DNA of 32,088 bases from Acidobacteria bacterium Ga0077522 (GCA_001464065.1 LNDN01000096.1:1-32088), one strand, 5' to 3'. Positions 9,172-17,136 are shown, counted from the stretch's first letter. The notes: a model not told the origin generated them from the sequence alone. Program-made: numbers and translations.

Positions 9172-10109
9172 AGGCACTCGTCACCGGGGCCGCCGGGTTC
9201 ATCGGCTCGACCCTCACCGACCGGCTCCTGTCGCAGGGCGCGGACGTGGTCGGCATCGACTGCTTCACCGACTACTACCCGCGGGCGCTCAAGGAGCGCA
9301 ACCTCGCGGCCGCCAGGACGTCGCCCCGGTTCCGGTTCGTCGAGGACGACCTGCTCGGGACGGACCTCGACGCGCTGCTCGACGGCGTGACGCACATCTT
9401 CCATCTCGCGGCGCAGGCGGGTGTGCGCAAGAGCTGGGGGCGCGATTTCGGTGTCTACGTCCACAACAACATCGCCGTGTCGCAGCGTTTGCTGGAGGCC
9501 TGTGCCGGCCGCCCGCTCGACCGGTTCGTCTATGCCTCGACGTCCTCGGTCTATGGAGACGATGCGCCGATCCCGATGCGGGAGGATCAGCGGCTGCAGC
9601 CGCTGTCGCCGTACGGGGTCTCCAAGCTCGCCGCCGAACACCTGGGCCACCTGTACCACGTGAACCATGGCCTGCCGTTCGTGGCCCTGCGCTACTTCAC
9701 GGTCTATGGGCCGCGGCAACGTCCGGACATGGGCTTTCACCGGTTCCTGACGGCGGCCATGGACGGGCGTCCGCTGACCCGGTATGGCGACGGCGAGCAG
9801 ACGCGGGACTTCACGTTCGTGGCCGATGCGGTGACGGGCACGGTGGCCGCGGGCACCCGGGGCGTTCCCGGGCGTGTGTACAACCTGGGCGGTGGGGCCC
9901 GAGTGACGGTGAACGACGTCTTCGCGATGATCGGCCGTCTCGTCGGTGAGCCCATCGCCATCGATCAGCAGCCGCCCCAGAAGGGCGACATGCGCGACAC
10001 CTACGCGGACACGAGTCGCGCGGCGACGGACCTCGGCTTTGCGCCGTCGGTCACGCTCGAGCAGGGATTGGCAGAAGAGTACGCATGGTTACGAAGCGAA
10101 CGAGCATGA
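9168..10109 (+). CDS. NAD-dependent nucleotide-sugar epimerase (UDP-glucuronate 4-epimerase-like SDR)
   Basis: Extended short-chain dehydrogenase, 313 aa. The NAD-binding GAAGFIGS is at residues 7-14, the catalytic Tyr149-xxx-Lys153 pair is in SPYGVSK, and Ser/Thr near 125-127 (STSSVYG) completes the triad. CFTDYYPRALKERNL after the second strand resembles UDP-glucuronate 4-epimerases, and RYFTVYGPRQRPDM is typical of the sugar-nucleotide epimerase group. Exact substrate (UDP-GlcA, UDP-Glc or UDP-GlcNAc) is uncertain. Start GTG at 9168 overlaps the thioesterase stop in GTGA. It probably supplies sugars for cell-surface polysaccharide. Confidence 0.9.
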   Translation: MKALVTGAAGFIGSTLTDRLLSQGADVVGIDCFTDYYPRALKERNLAAARTSPRFRFVEDDLLGTDLDALLDGVTHIFHLAAQAGVRKSWGRDFGVYVHNNIAVSQRLLEACAGRPLDRFVYASTSSVYGDDAPIPMREDQRLQPLSPYGVSKLAAEHLGHLYHVNHGLPFVALRYFTVYGPRQRPDMGFHRFLTAAMDGRPLTRYGDGEQTRDFTFVADAVTGTVAAGTRGVPGRVYNLGGGARVTVNDVFAMIGRLVGEPIAIDQQPPQKGDMRDTYADTSRAATDLGFAPSVTLEQGLAEEYAWLRSERA

Positions 10110-11047
10110 GCCGGATCGGTCGACCGGTCCGCACCGCGGCGCTGGTCCTGCTGGTGGTGGTCACCGCCGCCTGCGCCACCAAGCGCGGCAACATCCCCAC
10201 GGGCGTCACCGAGCCGGACAAGTACCTGTTCGAGCAGGGCAAGCTCTCCATGGACGACCGCAAGTGGTTCACGGCGCGGGAGTACTACCAGCAGCTGGTC
10301 GACGGTTACCCGCAGAGTCCGCTGCGCGCCGACGCCAAGCTGGGCCTGGGCGACGCCTACCTCAACGACGGGTCCACCGAGGGCAAGCTGCGCGCCGAAC
10401 GGGAGTTCCAGGAGTTCCTGTCCTACTTCCCCACGCACGCGCGAGCCGACTACGCCCAGTACAAGCTGGCGATGACCCACTTCGACCAGATGCCGAAGGC
10501 GGAGCGCGATCAGACGGAGACCCTCGCCGCGCTCGAGCAGTTTGCGGCCTTCCGGCAGAAGTATCCCAACAGCGAGCTGCTGCCCGAGGTGGTCGAGAAG
10601 GAGCGCGTCGCGCGCGACCGCCTCAGCGAGTCCATCTACAAGGTGGGCTACTTCTACCACCGGGCCCGCTGGTATCCGGGCGGCATCTCCCGATTCCGGC
10701 AGGTGCTGACCGAAGACCCGAAGTTCACCAACCGCGACGCGGTGTACTACTACCTCGCAGAGGCCCTGGTGACGGTGAAGCTCGAGGCCGAGGCGCTGCC
10801 GCTGCTCGAGAAGCTCGAAGCCGAGTTTCTCGAGAGCGAGTTCCTCCCGAAGGGCGCGGCCCTCAAGGAACAGGTCAAGACGACGCTGGCCTCCCGCACG
10901 CCCGGGGCGGCCGACGGCAGCCCGGCGGCCACCCCGGCAGGCACGCCGGCCCCAGGCGGCATCATCGGGCCCGGCAACCCCAGCGGCGGCATCGGGGTCA
11001 CGCCGCCCCCTGCCAAGCCCACCGTGGACGTCAAGCCGCCGCAGTAG
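10106..11047 (+). CDS. bamD: Outer-membrane assembly lipoprotein, BamD family
   Basis: TPR-containing lipoprotein of the BAM complex that inserts beta-barrel proteins into the outer membrane. Positive residues and a hydrophobic stretch (AALVLLVVV) end at Cys23 (TAAC), a somewhat divergent lipobox. Then come the family features KYLFEQGKLSM, YYQQLVDGYPQSPLRADA and FLSYFPTHARADYAQYKLAM. The 313-aa protein ends in a Pro/Gly-rich tail (about 265-313) that is extra relative to the TPR core. I chose ATG 10106, which overlaps the epimerase stop in ATGA; another ATG at 10085 would add seven residues. It is the last gene of the run. Confidence 0.9.
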   Translation: MSRIGRPVRTAALVLLVVVTAACATKRGNIPTGVTEPDKYLFEQGKLSMDDRKWFTAREYYQQLVDGYPQSPLRADAKLGLGDAYLNDGSTEGKLRAEREFQEFLSYFPTHARADYAQYKLAMTHFDQMPKAERDQTETLAALEQFAAFRQKYPNSELLPEVVEKERVARDRLSESIYKVGYFYHRARWYPGGISRFRQVLTEDPKFTNRDAVYYYLAEALVTVKLEAEALPLLEKLEAEFLESEFLPKGAALKEQVKTTLASRTPGAADGSPAATPAGTPAPGGIIGPGNPSGGIGVTPPPAKPTVDVKPPQ

Positions 11048-11065
11048 CGGGGTCTCGGGGAGCGC

Positions 11066-11659
11066 TCACGGCTCCTCGACGTCGGGCGTCTTCAGCACGG
11101 AGTTGAAGCGCCGGTAGTAGTCCAGGGCCGACCAGACCGCCAGGGCGAGCATCACCCACAAGGCGAGCGTCCCGACCCAATCGAGCGGAAACGGCACGCT
11201 GGGCGCCAGCAGGAGACCGAGGATGGCCGTCACCTGCGCGGCCATCTTGCGCTTGCCCAGTTCGGAGGCGGGCATCGCCACGCCGCGGGCGGTCGCGACG
11301 CTGCGCAGCCCCGTCACCGCGAGGTCGCGGCCGACGATGATGGTGACCATCCAGGCCGGGGCCCGCTCCAGCTGCACCAGCGAGATGAGCGCCCCCAGCA
11401 CGAGCAGCTTGTCGGCCAGCGGGTCCAGCCACTGTCCGACCGCCGTGATCTGCCGCCGCCGACGCGCCAGCCAGCCATCGAGCAGGTCGGTCAGCGATGC
11501 GAGCGCGAAGATCAGCGCCCCGAGGAAGTCGCTGCGCACGCCCGTCCATTCCCAGCTGCGCGGTGGAGTCAGCATCACGACGACGAGGAGGGGCACCAGC
11601 ACGATGCGGACGACCGACAGGGTGTTCGGGAGATTGAGCATCGTGGGGAGCGGCGCCAT
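11066..11659 (-). CDS. pgsA: CDP-diacylglycerol--glycerol-3-phosphate 3-phosphatidyltransferase
   Basis: Integral membrane enzyme making phosphatidylglycerol phosphate. The CDP-alcohol phosphotransferase motif is complete: D-xx-DG-xx-AR-x8-G-xxx-D-xxx-D, running from DLLDGWLARR to GQWLDPLADK. There are about five hydrophobic segments. The start is ambiguous. ATG 11659 has an AGGT-type Shine-Dalgarno 5-6 nt upstream and gives 197 aa. ATG 11641 gives the most family-like N-terminus (MLNLPNTLSVVRI) but no ribosome site. ATG 11701 overlaps the divergent promoter. The gene is convergent with bamD, 18 nt apart. Confidence 0.92.
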   Translation of the reverse strand: MAPLPTMLNLPNTLSVVRIVLVPLLVVVMLTPPRSWEWTGVRSDFLGALIFALASLTDLLDGWLARRRRQITAVGQWLDPLADKLLVLGALISLVQLERAPAWMVTIIVGRDLAVTGLRSVATARGVAMPASELGKRKMAAQVTAILGLLLAPSVPFPLDWVGTLALWVMLALAVWSALDYYRRFNSVLKTPDVEEP

Positions 11660-11695
11660 TGTACCTGCCGGCAGGGCCGTGTCGTGGGTGTGCGC

Positions 11696-11701
11696 TATCA
11701 T
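11696..11701 (+). promoter_or_regulatory. Putative -10 box (TATCAT) of the GDP-mannose pyrophosphorylase gene
   Basis: TATCAT ends 11 nt before the ATG at 11713, in the roughly 50-nt gap between the divergent pgsA and sugar-nucleotide genes. No convincing -35 or Shine-Dalgarno is visible. Confidence 0.35.
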
Positions 11702-11712
11702 TTCGGGCTGAC

Positions 11713-12765
11713 ATGAAGGCCATACTGCTCGCAGGTGGCAAAGGCACGCGCCTGCGTCCCCTCACGCTGAACACCCCCAAACCGATCGTCCCGATCTTCA
11801 ACCGGCCCTTCCTGATGTACCAGCTCGATCAGCTGCGTCAGGTGCCCGAGATCACCGAAGTGATCCTCAGCCTGAACTACCAGCCCAGGCGCATCGAGGA
11901 GACCTTCGGCAACGGCGACGCCCTCGGGATCAAGATTTCCTATGCGGTCGAACCCCAGCCGCTCGGCACGGGCGGGGCGATCAAGTTCTCGGCGCAGACC
12001 GTCCAGGACTCGGTGATCGTCCTCAACGGCGACGTGCTGCAGCAGATCGACCTGCAGGCCGTCATCGCGCGGCACCGGGCCGCGAAAGCCAAGGCGACCA
12101 TCGTGCTGACGCCGGTGGACAACCCGTCGGCCTACGGACTGGTCGAGACCGACGCCGAGGGCAACGTCCTGCGCTTCCTCGAGAAGCCCGGGCAGGACGA
12201 GATCACGGTGAACACGATCAACGCCGGCATCTACGTGCTCGAACCCGAGACGCTGGACCGCATCCCGGACAACGAGGCCTACTCGATCGAGCGCCAGTAC
12301 TTCCCGTCGCTGGTGGCCAACGGCGAGACGTTCGTGGCCTATGTCAACGACGGCTACTGGATCGACATCGGCACCCCCGAGAAGTACCGGCAGGTGCACC
12401 GGGACATCATGGACGGCCGCTACCATGCGGCGCCGTTCCTCGATCAGCCCGGCGGCATCGTCGACCTCGGCGCGCGCATCGAACAGGACGTCCACATCCA
12501 GGGACCGTGCTTCCTCGACGAGGGGTCGGTCATCAAGGCGGGGGCCAGGCTCGGGCCGTATGCCGTGATCGGGCGGCAGGTGCAGGTGGACGAGCAGGCG
12601 CAGGTCCGCGACTCGGTGACCTGGGCCAACACCGTCATCGGCGCCGAGGCCGTCGTCGAAGGCACGCTGATCGGCCGCAACTGCCACATCGGCCGCAACA
12701 CGGTGCTCGGCGAGGGCCGGATGGTCGGCGACCGCAGCACCGTCACGGATTTCAGCAGACTCTGA
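11713..12765 (+). CDS. Mannose-1-phosphate guanylyltransferase-type nucleotidyltransferase (NTP transferase + left-handed beta-helix)
   Basis: A 350-aa protein whose N-terminal NTP-transferase domain starts with GGKGTRLRPLTLNTPKP and holds VLNGDVL (metal-binding Asp) and FLEKP. The C-terminal third is a hexapeptide-type left-handed beta-helix (IEQDVHIQG, VIGRQVQV, LIGRNCHIG). This architecture matches the GMPPB-like GDP-mannose pyrophosphorylases, although glucose-1-phosphate nucleotidyltransferases are similar. The adjacent phosphomannomutase supports mannose-1-P + GTP as substrates. It is divergent from pgsA. Confidence 0.87.
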   Translation: MKAILLAGGKGTRLRPLTLNTPKPIVPIFNRPFLMYQLDQLRQVPEITEVILSLNYQPRRIEETFGNGDALGIKISYAVEPQPLGTGGAIKFSAQTVQDSVIVLNGDVLQQIDLQAVIARHRAAKAKATIVLTPVDNPSAYGLVETDAEGNVLRFLEKPGQDEITVNTINAGIYVLEPETLDRIPDNEAYSIERQYFPSLVANGETFVAYVNDGYWIDIGTPEKYRQVHRDIMDGRYHAAPFLDQPGGIVDLGARIEQDVHIQGPCFLDEGSVIKAGARLGPYAVIGRQVQVDEQAQVRDSVTWANTVIGAEAVVEGTLIGRNCHIGRNTVLGEGRMVGDRSTVTDFSRL

Positions 12766-12832
12766 CGCCCCCTCTGGCGGGCCTTTTCGGCGCGGTGGTG
12801 CCCCGGTGGCGCCCGGCGCCTCGGATGGACGC

Positions 12833-14200
12833 ATGGCAGATGTGAACGTCGTGAACCCGGAGATCTTCAAGGCCTACGACGTGCGGGGACTCTACCCGTC
12901 GGAGGTGAACGAGACCGCGGCGCACGACATCGGTGGGGCATTCGCCTCCTACCTCGGAGCGCGGCGCATTGCGGTGACGCGCGACATGCGGACCTCGTCG
13001 CCGGGGCTCGCCGAGGCTTTCATCGAAGGGGCCCGTCAGCAGGGCTGCGACGTCGTCGACTACGGCATGATGCCGACTGACGTCATGTACTTCGCGGTGT
13101 GCCGCGACGGCCTCGACGGCGGCGCGCAGATCACGGCGTCGCACAACCCGAAGGAGTACAACGGCATCAAGCTGGTCTCGAAGGGCGCCAAGCCGCTCAG
13201 CGGTGAAGTGGGCCTCAAGGAGATCAGGGAGATGATCATGGCCCGCGAGCTGCCGCCACGGCAGCCGACCATGGGCGGGTACGAACGGCGCGAGGTGGTG
13301 GACGACTATCTCGAGCACATCTTCCGGTTCATCGATCCGTCGATCATCAAGCCCTTCTCCTGCGTGCTCGATGCCGGCAGCGGCATGGGCGGACTGATCG
13401 GGCCGAAGATCTTCGCGCGCCTCCCCTGCCGCACCTCGCACGTCGCGATGGAGGTGGACGGGACGTTCCCCCATCACGAGTCCAACCCGCTCATCGAGGA
13501 GAACCGCCGCACGGTGACGCAGCGTGTCCTCGACGAGAAGGCCGACATCGGCATCGCGTGGGATGGTGACGCCGATCGCTGCTTCTTCATCGACGGCACC
13601 GGGGACTTCGTGGCGGGCGACTTCGTCACCGCGCTGCTCGCCGAAGCCTTCCTGATGAAGTACCCGGGCGAGAAGATCATCTACGACGTGCGCGCGAGCT
13701 ATGCCGTCAAGGATCTCGTGGCGCAGTACGGCGGCACGGCGCTGATGAGCCGCGTCGGGCATGCGTTCATCAAGCAGCGCATGCGGGCCGAAGACGCGAT
13801 CTTCGGCGGCGAGGTCACGGGCCACTACTACTTCCGCGACAACTTCTACGCCGACAACGGCTTCATCCCGGTCCTGCTGATCCTGGAACTGATGTCGCGC
13901 AAGGGGCAGACGCTGGCGGAACTGCTGGCGCCCCTGCGCGAGAAGTACTTCATCTCTGGCGAGATCAACACCAAGCTGGCGACGATGGCCCTGGCCGACG
14001 AGAAGATCGCCGAGCTGACCGCCAGATATGCCGACGGCCACGTGTACCACCTCGACGGCGTGTCGGTGGAGTACCGGGACTGGCATTTCAACGTGCGCAA
14101 GTCCAACACCGAGCCGCTGCTGCGCCTGAACCTCGAGGGCGTCACCGACGACATCATGCAGCGACGCCGGGACGAAGTGCTTGGCATCATCCGCGGCTGA
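12833..14200 (+). CDS. Phosphomannomutase/phosphoglucomutase
   Basis: Alpha-D-phosphohexomutase, 455 aa, interconverting hexose 6- and 1-phosphates. The catalytic phosphoserine is Ser103 in ITASHNPKEYNGIK, the Mg loop is D244-G-D246-A-D248 in WDGDADRC, the sugar-binding loop is GGEVTGHYYFRD, and the C-terminal phosphate loop is RKSNTEPLLRLNLE. The N-terminus (FKAYDVRGLYP) fits the AlgC/ManB group. Start ATG 12833 is chosen because the frame upstream has no family similarity. With the preceding guanylyltransferase, 67 nt upstream, it makes a mannose-6-P to GDP-mannose route. Confidence 0.95.
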   Translation: MADVNVVNPEIFKAYDVRGLYPSEVNETAAHDIGGAFASYLGARRIAVTRDMRTSSPGLAEAFIEGARQQGCDVVDYGMMPTDVMYFAVCRDGLDGGAQITASHNPKEYNGIKLVSKGAKPLSGEVGLKEIREMIMARELPPRQPTMGGYERREVVDDYLEHIFRFIDPSIIKPFSCVLDAGSGMGGLIGPKIFARLPCRTSHVAMEVDGTFPHHESNPLIEENRRTVTQRVLDEKADIGIAWDGDADRCFFIDGTGDFVAGDFVTALLAEAFLMKYPGEKIIYDVRASYAVKDLVAQYGGTALMSRVGHAFIKQRMRAEDAIFGGEVTGHYYFRDNFYADNGFIPVLLILELMSRKGQTLAELLAPLREKYFISGEINTKLATMALADEKIAELTARYADGHVYHLDGVSVEYRDWHFNVRKSNTEPLLRLNLEGVTDDIMQRRRDEVLGIIRG

Positions 14201-14268
14201 CGTGGTGGGACGCGCGTATGCGTGCCGACCGACCGTGGGAGGGACGTCTCGCTGAGGCGTCCACATAC

Positions 14269-14304
14269 AAGAAGGCCGCCCCCCGGATCGGAGGCGGCCT
14301 TCTT
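14269..14304. terminator. Strong bidirectional intrinsic terminator
   Basis: A perfect 12-bp stem AAGAAGGCCGCC / GGCGGCCTTCTT with a 12-nt loop. It sits between the convergent phosphomannomutase (plus) and secreted-protein (minus) genes. The A-rich left end and T-rich right end suit termination on both strands. Confidence 0.85.
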
Positions 14305-14326
14305 CGTCTGTGTCGCGCGCGGTCGC

Positions 14327-15223
14327 CTAGCGGCAGGTCGCGGCGATCATCTTGACGTTGGTCACCTTCAGCACGCCCGTCGTGGCGGCCTGATTGGCCA
14401 TGTGCTGCATCGAGGCGGCGCCGGCCGAGCTGCCAGCCTGGCTGCCCGTCGTCGTCCCCGTCGTGGCGCCCGTGCCACCAGCCGCACCGCTGCCGGTGCT
14501 GCCGCTGCCCGAGGTGCCCTGGCCGGCATAGCCCGTGCTGCCGCTGCCCGAGCCAGCCGCCCCGCTGCCCGTCGTTGCCGAGCCGCCGTGCGCCCCCATG
14601 CTGGGCGAGCCCGAGGCGCTACCCGATTCGAGCGTGCCCGTCACCTCGATCTGGTGACCGACATGCGCCGCCAGGTTGGTCGAGGCGTCCGCCATCAGGT
14701 GGTAGACGCGTCCGCCCTGCTGGCCCGCGGCCGAACGGGCGTCGCTCTGCCCCGCCGTGCTGCTCGGCATGCCTGTCGTCGCGTTGCCGCTGCCGCCGTC
14801 CGAGACGCGCAGCATGTACATGCCGCTCCCCGACGTGCTGCCGTAGCGTCCCGCACCCGCCGCCTGGCCGCTCTGCGCGGTCGCGCCCTGCGTGCCGGAC
14901 ATCGTGCTGCCGCTGCTGCCCGCCTGGCCGGTGCTGCCGGTGCTCGTGCTCCCGGTCGCACTGCTGCCGGTGGAGCCGGTCGAGCCCGCGCTGCCGGTGC
15001 TGCCCGTCGAGCCGGTGGCGCCCGACATGGTCGAGCCGGGCGTGGTGCCGGAGGTCGACGTGCTCGCGCCGCTGCCCGTGCCGGCCTGCAGGCAGCCCTG
15101 CACCGTCATCTTCTCGCCCTGGGCCTTCTGCGCCATCGCGCCGCTCGTGCTCGGCTGCTGCGCCATGGCCGTCATGCCTGCCGCGACTGTAAAGGTGGTC
15201 ACCCATTGGAACGTGCGCTTCAT
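14327..15223 (-). CDS. Secreted Gly/Ser/Thr-rich low-complexity protein of unknown function
   Basis: A 298-aa protein with a signal peptide (about 1-21, ending AMA before QQ). It is unrecognised by name. Conserved-looking blocks are separated by low-complexity tracts: MTVQGCLQ (39-46), GMYMLRVSDG (about 134-143), VYHLMADASTNLAAHVGHQIEVTGTLE (173-199, given here as a position range for its longer core), and LKVTNVKMIAATC at the end. Cys44 and Cys297 could pair. Between them lie Gly/Ser/Thr tracts at about 48-125 and 200-268. The block pattern (beta strand, GHQIEVTGTL, closing strand) suggests a small OB-like beta domain interrupted by insertions. A good ribosome site (GGAGGAAG) precedes the start. 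Export is well supported; function is not. Confidence 0.8.
   Translation of the reverse strand: MKRTFQWVTTFTVAAGMTAMAQQPSTSGAMAQKAQGEKMTVQGCLQAGTGSGASTSTSGTTPGSTMSGATGSTGSTGSAGSTGSTGSSATGSTSTGSTGQAGSSGSTMSGTQGATAQSGQAAGAGRYGSTSGSGMYMLRVSDGGSGNATTGMPSSTAGQSDARSAAGQQGGRVYHLMADASTNLAAHVGHQIEVTGTLESGSASGSPSMGAHGGSATTGSGAAGSGSGSTGYAGQGTSGSGSTGSGAAGGTGATTGTTTGSQAGSSAGAASMQHMANQAATTGVLKVTNVKMIAATCR
14413..15082 (-). repeat. Low-complexity Gly/Ser/Thr coding repeats
   Basis: Within the secreted protein gene, irregular short repeats built from GST, GSG and GSS triplets encode residues about 48-125 and 200-270. At DNA level they read as recurring ctgcccgtgctgccggtg-like units. Such tracts are prone to slippage and length change. 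Confidence 0.75.
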
Positions 15224-15407
15224 GATGTCTTCCTCCGCATCTGCTTCGGTTCACGACCCGCCGTCGCCAGGACCGGCGGGGGACGTTGACGACGAGCCAG
15301 TGCCCGCCCCTATGCCGATAAGTGAAGGCAAGAAGCGGTCCGCGTCGGGGAAGACGGCGGAATGGCGGCAGGAACAGGCGTGTGGTGGTTCAGATACGGT
15401 GCGGCGG

Positions 15408-15426
15408 CTGTACGTCGCGCGTACAG
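15408..15426. promoter_or_regulatory. Inverted repeat CTGTACG-N5-CGTACAG
   Basis: A perfect 7-bp dyad with a 5-nt centre (19 bp overall), in the spacer about 185 nt upstream of the secreted-protein start codon. It could be an operator for a dimeric regulator; there is no T-run to make it a terminator. Confidence 0.35.
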
Positions 15427-15534
15427 ATACACCAAAGCGACACAACATGCGGTAGCCGTGGCACGACCAGCGCGCCGTCGAGATGGCCGGTGTGGTGGTG
15501 GACGAGATGATCGATGGGGCCGACGGCTGAGACG

Positions 15535-15564
15535 TTGACTTGTGGCGACGCGGCCGCTGATAAT
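15535..15564 (+). promoter_or_regulatory. Sigma-70 type promoter of tRNA-Gly
   Basis: TTGACT (15535-15540) and GATAAT (15559-15564) are separated by 18 nt, the best -35/-10 pair I see in the window. The tRNA 5' end starts 12 nt after the -10. Confidence 0.7.
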
Positions 15565-15576
15565 CACAGGCTGCGG

Positions 15577-15650
15577 GCGGGCTTAGCATAGTGGTAATGT
15601 CCTGGCTTCCCAAGCCAGTCAGACGGGTTCGATTCCCGTAGCCCGCTCCA
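15577..15650 (+). tRNA. tRNA-Gly (anticodon CCC)
   Basis: Complete cloverleaf read by eye. The acceptor stem is GCGGGCT/AGCCCGC and the D stem GCAT/ATGT with one G-U pair. The anticodon stem CTGGC/GCCAG encloses loop TTCCCAA, giving anticodon CCC. The T stem ACGGG/CCCGT has loop TTCGATT. The terminal CCA is encoded (TCCA). It would decode GGG. Confidence 0.97.
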
Positions 15651-15717
15651 CCGACTTTTCCGAAACATCCCGTCTCCACACCACCCGGCTGTCCTGGCGC
15701 TCGCGCCGCGGCCATCG

Positions 15718-16850
15718 ATGCTTGCACCTGGTCGGTTGACGCGGATAATGGCGGAGCTTGGCGCGCCCGATGGCGGCGTCGCCACCGCTGACCGTGCCGT
15801 GACCCTCGCCGACAGCCCCACGACCCGGCCGCGTGCCGCCGCCTCGACTGCCGAGGCGGCCCCGTACTACCCGCAGCTCGATGCCCTGCGCGCCGTGGCC
15901 GTCATCGGCGTGCTCATCGATCACACCACCGACTGGTGTCGCGGCATGGGTGGGGCTGGCGTCCGCGTGTTCTTCGTGCTCAGCGGATTCCTGATCACCG
16001 AGATCCTGCTGCGCGCGCGAGACACCGCCCACACCACGCCCGGGCGCGTCCTGTGGGCCTTCTACGTGCGGCGCGCGCTGCGGATCGTCCCGCTCGCGTA
16101 TGCCGCCGTGGCCGTGGTCTGGCTGCTCGACACCCGGGGCGCGCGCGACTTCGTGTGGTGGTACCTCACGTTCACCACCAACGTGCTGCTCGTGCGGGAG
16201 CAGTGGTGGGTCCCGCTGGGGCACTTCTGGTCACTCGCCGTCGAGGAGCAGTTCTACCTGCTCGGTTGGGCGGCGTGCTCGCTGCGCTCGTCGCCACGGC
16301 GGCGGTGATGCGGCTGTGGTTCGTGCCCGAGGTGGAGGGACCCCGATGGGCCTCGGCGCTGACGCCGATGGTGGTGGACGCGCTCGCCGTCGGCGCGTGG
16401 CTGGCCACCAGACCACGACAGCCTCGCGCCTGGCCACTCCCGCTGGCCCTCCTGGCCACCGTCGTGCTGATCGCCCTGCGCGGCACCACCGACGCACTCG
16501 TCTTCGCCACGCTGTACCAGTGGGCCTGGCTGGCCGGGTCACTCGCACTGGTTCAGGCGAGCGTGCAGGGATGGCCGGGCGCCCTCGGGCGTGCCGCGGC
16601 GTGGCGGCCCCTGCTCGCCCTGGGGCGCATCTCGTACGGGGTGTACGTCATCCACTGGCTCGTGCCGACGCTGTTCAGCGCGGCCCAGAGGTTCACCGGC
16701 GTGCCGATGACGTATCCGGAGGCCGGCCTGCCGCGCCTGGTGTTCGTGACGGGGCTCACGCTGCTGGTGGCGATCCCCTCGTACCGCTGGTTCGAGCGGC
16801 CGCTGCTGACATTGCGCGCGCGGGTGCCGTACGCCGTCCCGTCGCGCTGA
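15718..16850 (+). pseudogene. Acyltransferase family 3 (OafA/YrhL-type), frameshifted
   Basis: Two overlapping frames together make one membrane O-acyltransferase. The first frame (stop at 16308) carries PQLDALRAVAVIGVLIDH, RVFFVLSGFLITEILL, FYVRRALRIVPL and HFWSLAVEEQFYLL. The second continues in the -1 frame from about 16265 (LAALVATAAVMRLWF, VDALAVGAWLA, GRISYGVYVIHWLVP, PSYRWFERPLL) to the stop at 16850. The switch falls right after the conserved FYLL. The joined product also seems about 15 residues short there, so a small deletion of 1 mod 3 length is likelier than a single-base error. The start is unclear (ATG 15718 or 15748). An intact protein would acylate cell-surface sugars at the inner membrane. 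It lies 67 nt after the tRNA. Confidence 0.82.
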
Positions 16851-16920
16851 TCAGCGCGCGCCGCCAGCGTGCGACGGCTCGACAGGCTGTCCGAGGGCCG
16901 CCCTCGTCCACAATGGCGAG

Positions 16921-17136
16921 GTGCTCACGGTGCTGCTCCTCGTCATCTCCAACGCCTTCATGACCGTTGCCTGGTACGGGCACCTCAAGTACCGCGAGGC
17001 ACCGCTCCTCACGGTGATTGTCGTGAGCTGGCTGATCGCGTCGGTCGAGTACGCCTTTCAGGTGCCCGCCAACCGGCATGCCCTCGCGTGCGTGCTGCTC
17101 TTCGGCGCCGTCGCGGCGGCGTTCTACAAGCCCTAG
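16921..17136 (+). pseudogene. DUF486 (DMT-type small membrane protein) with internal deletion
   Basis: The first 52 residues match DUF486 proteins closely (LLLVISNAFMTVAWYGHLKY, VVSWLIASVEYAFQVPANR), and the last 18 match the family C-terminus (ALACVLLFGAVAAAFYKP). The usual middle, containing the AQLKxxQE region and a membrane helix, is missing: 71 aa against about 110 in the family. The join is in frame, so a shortened protein could still be made, with two or three helices rather than four. Start is GTG at 16921 with only a weak ribosome site. It converges on the DUF3592 gene with stop codons overlapping in CTAG. Confidence 0.75.

Larger units (their letters stand above)
15224..15576. other. 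Non-coding spacer between secreted-protein gene and tRNA-Gly
   Basis: About 350 nt with no credible coding frame. It holds the ribosome site of the minus-strand gene at its left edge, a 7-bp inverted repeat at 15408-15426, and the tRNA promoter at its right end. Confidence 0.6.

Noticed and set aside
12766-12800. Possible terminator CGCC-CCTCT-GGCG with TTTT between guanylyltransferase and phosphomannomutase
   Set aside because: The stem is only about 4-5 bp and the two genes look like one functional unit, so I do not support a terminator.
15459-15473. TGGCACGACCAGCGC, a -24/-12 like sigma-54 promoter (GG-N10-GC)
   Set aside because: The -12 element is GCGC instead of TTGC, and the only downstream plus-strand gene is tRNA-Gly, which has its own good sigma-70 promoter.
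15564-15821. Minus-strand peptide with RESNPSDWLGKPGHYHYAKPA
   Set aside because: This is the translation of the tRNA-Gly gene on the opposite strand, a common spurious protein.
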